A DNA stretch of 7,938 nucleotides from an uncultured Lachnospiraceae bacterium (GTDB lineage Bacteria > Bacillota > Clostridia > Lachnospirales > Lachnospiraceae), in assembly GCA_910586715.1 (NCBI GenBank), contig CAJUJG010000056.1, forward strand, positions 1 through 7,938, in the 5' to 3' direction. Positions 5,183-7,938 of this stretch are shown piece after piece. Made by a program: the position numbers and the translations under genes. The first letter of the stretch is position 1; the number at the start of each line of letters is the position of its first letter. A model generated the notes under the pieces. The model did not search any database. It saw nothing but the letters and a program-made list of their open reading frames with translations, and was not told the DNA's origin.

Positions 5183-6385
5183 ATGGCAATCAGAGAACGA
5201 TTATCCGGAAATGAAGCGGTAGCATATGCGATTAAGCAGATTAATCCCGATGTGATGCCGGCGTTTCCGATTACGCCGTCTACGGAAATTCCGCAGTATG
5301 TTGCGACATATATTGCAAACGGTGAGATTGATACGGAGTTTATTCATGTGGAGAGTGAACACAGCGCGATGAGCGCGACAATCGGCGCTTCGGCGGCAGG
5401 CGCAAGAGCGCTTACGGCAACCTCTTCGTGCGGAATGGCACTGATGTGGGAGGAGCTTTATGTGGCGGCTTCGGACCGGCTTCCGATTGTGCTTGCGCTT
5501 GTTAACAGGGCGCTTACGGGCCCGATTAACATCAACGCGGACCATTCGGACAGCATGGGCGCGCGGGATAGCGGCTGGATACAGATTTATGCGGAGTCCA
5601 ATCAGGAAGTATATGATAACTTTATTCAGGCGTTTCCAATTGCGGAAAACAAAAAGGTGCATCTTCCGGTGATGATTTGTCAGGACGGTTTTATCACAAG
5701 CCACGGCGTGGAAAATATTCTGCTTGTGGAGGACGATAAAGTAAAGGCGTTTGTGGGCGAATATGAGCCGGAGCATTATCTGCTCAATCCGAGTGAAAAA
5801 ATGGCGGTAGGTCCGTATGCGGTTTCCAATTATTATATGGAAACAAAGCGCGCGCAGCGTCAGGCGATGATTGAGGCAAAGCAGGTAATCCTTGACGTGG
5901 CAAAGAAATTTGAGGAGATGACAGGCAGAAGTTATTCTTTCTTTGAGGAATATAAAATGGAAGACGCGGAGTATGCCGTTGTAATTATCGGTTCGGCGGC
6001 AGGAACGTGCAAGGCGGCGATTAATCATATCAGAAACATGACGGGAAAAAAGGCAGGGCTTGTGAAAATCAGGGTATTCCGTCCTTTCCCCGAGGAGGAG
6101 CTTGCAAAAGCGCTTGCGCATGTGAAAGCAGTTGCGATTATGGACAGAAGCGAGATGTTTTCCGCGACAGGCGGACCGCTCGGCGCAGAAGTGAGAGCCG
6201 CGCTCTATCAGGCAAAGAGCAGTGCGGAGACAGTGAATTACTTCTACGGGCTTGGCGGAAGGGATATTACGGTAGCCGATTTTGAGCATGTATATGAAAA
6301 TCTTGAAAAAATGGCACAGACGCATGAGCCGATCGGAATGTACGGTTACATAGGGCTTCGCAGCGAGCAGGAAAAGGAGGTTTAG
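5183..6385 (+). CDS. porA: Pyruvate/2-oxoacid:ferredoxin oxidoreductase, alpha subunit
   Basis: With the beta subunit it forms the thiamine diphosphate active site. The 400-residue product has the pyrimidine-binding domain first: FPITPSTEIP (28-37, Thr31 expected near the substrate), ESEHSAMSATIGASAAGAR (57-75, Glu59 expected to activate the cofactor), TSSCGMALMWEE (80-91), NRALTGPININADHSD (108-123, Arg109 expected to bind the substrate carboxylate) and ARDSGWIQIYAES (127-139). A second domain from about residue 255 (AEYAVVIIGSAAGTCKAA, then FRPFPEEEL) matches the transketolase C-terminal-like domain II. The assignments of Thr31, Glu59 and Arg109 are by analogy with Desulfovibrio africanus enzyme. 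Residue 83 is Cys where many relatives have Gln (TSSQG). AAAGGAG at 5169-5175 gives normal spacing of seven bases. The stop at 6383-6385 is six bases before the beta start, indicating coupled translation. Confidence 0.95.
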   Translation: MAIRERLSGNEAVAYAIKQINPDVMPAFPITPSTEIPQYVATYIANGEIDTEFIHVESEHSAMSATIGASAAGARALTATSSCGMALMWEELYVAASDRLPIVLALVNRALTGPININADHSDSMGARDSGWIQIYAESNQEVYDNFIQAFPIAENKKVHLPVMICQDGFITSHGVENILLVEDDKVKAFVGEYEPEHYLLNPSEKMAVGPYAVSNYYMETKRAQRQAMIEAKQVILDVAKKFEEMTGRSYSFFEEYKMEDAEYAVVIIGSAAGTCKAAINHIRNMTGKKAGLVKIRVFRPFPEEELAKALAHVKAVAIMDRSEMFSATGGPLGAEVRAALYQAKSSAETVNYFYGLGGRDITVADFEHVYENLEKMAQTHEPIGMYGYIGLRSEQEKEV

Positions 6386-6391
6386 GGCGGC

Positions 6392-7333
6392 ATGGAACAG
6401 GCGGCATATAATTTTAAGGAAGTGATGAGCAAGCCGGAGCGCCTTGCTCCGGGGCACCGCATGTGTGCAGGTTGCGGCGGCACAATCGCGGTAAGAAATG
6501 TGCTTCGGGCACTTAAAGAGGGTGACAAGGCGGTAATCGGCAACGCGACAGGCTGCCTTGAGGTTTCCTCGTTTATGTATCCTTATACGGCGTACGAGGA
6601 CAGCTATATCCACAATGCATTCGAGAATGCGGGCGCAACGTTATCCGGTGTGGAGACAGCATACAATGTGTTAAAGAAAAAGGGAAAAATCAAGGATACG
6701 TATAAATTCATTACCTTCGGCGGCGACGGCGGTACATATGATATTGGATTTCAGTCGCTTTCGGGAGCGATGGAGCGCGGGCATGACATGGTTTATGTGT
6801 GCTATGATAACGGTGCGTACATGAATACGGGGACACAGCGCTCTTCTGCCACGCCGCAGTATGCGGACACGACAACGACGCCCGCGGGCAGCGTTTCGGC
6901 AGGTAAGGTGCAGATTAGAAAGGATTTGGCGGCAATTATTGCAGAGCATCATGTGCCGTATGTAGGACAGACAACGTTTACGTCAAATTTCAAGGATTTG
7001 TATACAAAGGCGCAGAAGGCAATCTATACACCGGGCGCGGCATTTTTAAATGTGATGTCTCCGTGTCCAAGAGGCTGGGGATATGAGACGAGCGAACTGA
7101 TGAATATCTGTAAGCTCGCTGTTGATACATGCTATTGGCCGTTGTTTGAGGTGATAGACGGGAAGTGGATTTTAAGCTATGAGCCGAAGAAAAAGCTGCC
7201 GGTTGAGGACTTTTTAAAACCGCAGCGGCGCTTCCGGCATCTGTTCAGGAAAGAGAATGAGGAACTGATTGGATGTTTTCAGGAGGAAGTGGACAGACGC
7301 TGGGAGGAGCTTCGCAACCGGTGCAATTCTTAA
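6392..7333 (+). CDS. porB: Pyruvate/2-oxoacid:ferredoxin oxidoreductase, beta subunit
   Basis: The thiamine diphosphate diphosphate-binding subunit, 313 residues, usual length. The cofactor motif runs from GDGG (111-114) to YDNGAYMNTG with Asn140, the GDG-X(n)-N pattern that binds Mg2+ and the diphosphate. Cys25 and Cys28 (CAGCGG), Cys55 (ATGCLEV) and Cys225 (MSPCPRGW) are placed as the four ligands of the proximal [4Fe-4S] cluster. All expected residues are present, so the complex should be active. GAYMNTGTQRSSATP (141-155) is typical of pyruvate-type enzymes, though close relatives acting on 2-oxoisovalerate share it. AGGAGG (6375-6380) lies inside the end of the alpha gene, 11 bases before the ATG. 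The last 25 residues form a charged helix (RKENEELIGCFQEEVDRRWEE). The gene is last in the operon, ended by a hairpin at 7352-7384. Confidence 0.95.
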   Translation: MEQAAYNFKEVMSKPERLAPGHRMCAGCGGTIAVRNVLRALKEGDKAVIGNATGCLEVSSFMYPYTAYEDSYIHNAFENAGATLSGVETAYNVLKKKGKIKDTYKFITFGGDGGTYDIGFQSLSGAMERGHDMVYVCYDNGAYMNTGTQRSSATPQYADTTTTPAGSVSAGKVQIRKDLAAIIAEHHVPYVGQTTFTSNFKDLYTKAQKAIYTPGAAFLNVMSPCPRGWGYETSELMNICKLAVDTCYWPLFEVIDGKWILSYEPKKKLPVEDFLKPQRRFRHLFRKENEELIGCFQEEVDRRWEELRNRCNS

Positions 7334-7351
7334 AAAACTGGCAGAACATGA

Positions 7352-7384
7352 AAAATGCAGGCTGATTTTTTCAACCTGCATTTT
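7352..7384. terminator. Bidirectional terminator between convergent genes
   Basis: AAAATGCAGG (7352-7361) and CCTGCATTTT (7375-7384) form a perfect 10-base stem, with a 13-base loop that can itself pair partly (TGA with TCA). A-runs on the left and T-runs on the right allow it to act on both strands. It lies 18 bases after porB and overlaps the stop codon of the minus-strand gene at 7371-7373. Confidence 0.8.
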
Positions 7385-7931
7385 GTGCTTTTAATTCTTG
7401 TTCGGCCTGCTGGCGTACTGCTTCGATTTCCGCCTGCTTTCTTGCTTCATCCTCCGCCGCCTCACGCATCAGCCGTTCATAAATTGCGTTCGCTTCTTTT
7501 ATAATATCGTCGTGTTCGGGAGCGAGGACAACGTCGTCATTATTCTTTTTTTTTTCGGTTTCCAAATCGCCGCCGGAGAGCAGAACATCAACCGTATTCT
7601 GCTTGTTGGTGGTATTCATAATCGCGTTTAATGCTTCCTGTGTCTGCGCGTCAACAGGCTTTTTTCCGTAGAGACCGGAATAAGAGCCTGTAGTGGCATT
7701 ATACGCGGATTCGTCCACGCCGTCTTCCTGTGCCTCAAGTTTGGAAAGCTGTTTCTTTTCAGCTTCTTTTTTGAGAGCTTCTTTTCGTTCCGCTTTGGAA
7801 GGCCAAACGCGGAAAACTTCAGGGTTATAAGAAACTAACCACCATTTGATTACATGCGGATAATACTTTTTTAAAAAATATGCTGTCGCTGCATCCATAA
7901 TAAATTCGCACCATCTTTCAACAATAGTCAA
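7371..7931 (-). CDS. Charged, coiled-coil-rich protein of unknown function (start probably beyond the right edge)
   Basis: At least 186 residues, of no family I recognise. The visible N-terminus is aromatic and basic (AYFLKKYYPHVIKWWLVSYNPEVFRVWPS). It is followed by a lysine/glutamate-rich helix (about 46-68, KAERKEALKKEAEKKQLSKLE), a polar middle with a Gly/Ser/Tyr stretch (NATTGSYSGLYGKKP) and a helical C-terminal half (about 136-186) rich in Ala, Glu and Gln that should form a coiled coil. No signal peptide or membrane segment is evident. The start is uncertain: the frame begins here with a TTG at 7931-7929 but is open to the window edge at 7938, and an in-frame ATG at 7898 lacks a good ribosome binding site, so the gene may be truncated by the edge. 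It converges on porB and is separated by a shared terminator, so a functional link to the oxidoreductase is not implied. Confidence 0.7.
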   Translation of the reverse strand: MTIVERWCEFIMDAATAYFLKKYYPHVIKWWLVSYNPEVFRVWPSKAERKEALKKEAEKKQLSKLEAQEDGVDESAYNATTGSYSGLYGKKPVDAQTQEALNAIMNTTNKQNTVDVLLSGGDLETEKKKNNDDVVLAPEHDDIIKEANAIYERLMREAAEDEARKQAEIEAVRQQAEQELKAQNAG

Positions 7932-7938
7932 CAGCCCC

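Noticed and set aside
5201..6613. A 470-codon open frame on the minus strand opposite the alpha and beta genes
   Set aside because: It lies exactly antisense to two proteins with complete family motifs. Its product is rich in Arg, His, Cys and Leu, as expected for the reverse strand of a codon-biased gene.

Overview
The window looks like chromosomal DNA from a low-to-mid GC anaerobic Firmicute. The best guess is a Lachnospiraceae-type Clostridium, inferred from the protein style, the AGGAGG-type ribosome binding sites, the consensus sigma-A promoters and a ferredoxin-dependent 2-oxoacid oxidoreductase. No rRNA, tRNA, CRISPR array or intact mobile element was found.

Bases 1-1226 look like an accessory patch. 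They hold the 3' tail of an unidentified gene (3-101), an AT-rich HAD-family hydrolase gene with its own promoter (238-903), and a 323-base stretch without an intact gene. That stretch contains what reads as the broken C-terminal end of a serine site-specific recombinase (about 990-1111), followed by imperfect inverted repeats. The HAD gene is clearly more AT-rich than the genes to its right and may have arrived with a mobile element.

Bases 1227-2620 hold two divergent uncharacterised membrane protein genes. One (minus strand, 1227-1931) has a single membrane anchor and a probable extracytoplasmic domain. The other (plus strand, 2123-2620) is a small protein with a hydrophobic hairpin. The 191 bases between them carry candidate promoters in both directions.

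Bases 2629-4200 are a textbook unit: a perfect TTGACA-17-TATAAT promoter, guaB (IMP dehydrogenase, the first committed step of GMP synthesis) and a stem-loop terminator.

Bases 4254-7384 are a tight four-gene operon in the order gamma, delta, alpha, beta. It encodes a heterotetrameric pyruvate (or related 2-oxoacid) ferredoxin oxidoreductase. Alpha and beta form the thiamine diphosphate active site, delta carries two [4Fe-4S] clusters of ferredoxin type, and gamma completes the complex. Together they convert a 2-oxoacid and CoA to acyl-CoA, CO2 and reduced ferredoxin. A perfect hairpin lies between the delta and alpha genes, and three of the four genes have unusually long ribosome-binding-site spacing. 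A bidirectional hairpin separates the operon from a convergent, unrecognised charged protein gene (7371 to the right edge, minus strand).

Most of the window is ordinary core metabolism. I see no clear new multi-gene system. The points most worth a second look are the decayed recombinase next to the HAD gene, the hairpin inside the oxidoreductase operon, and the unidentified proteins.
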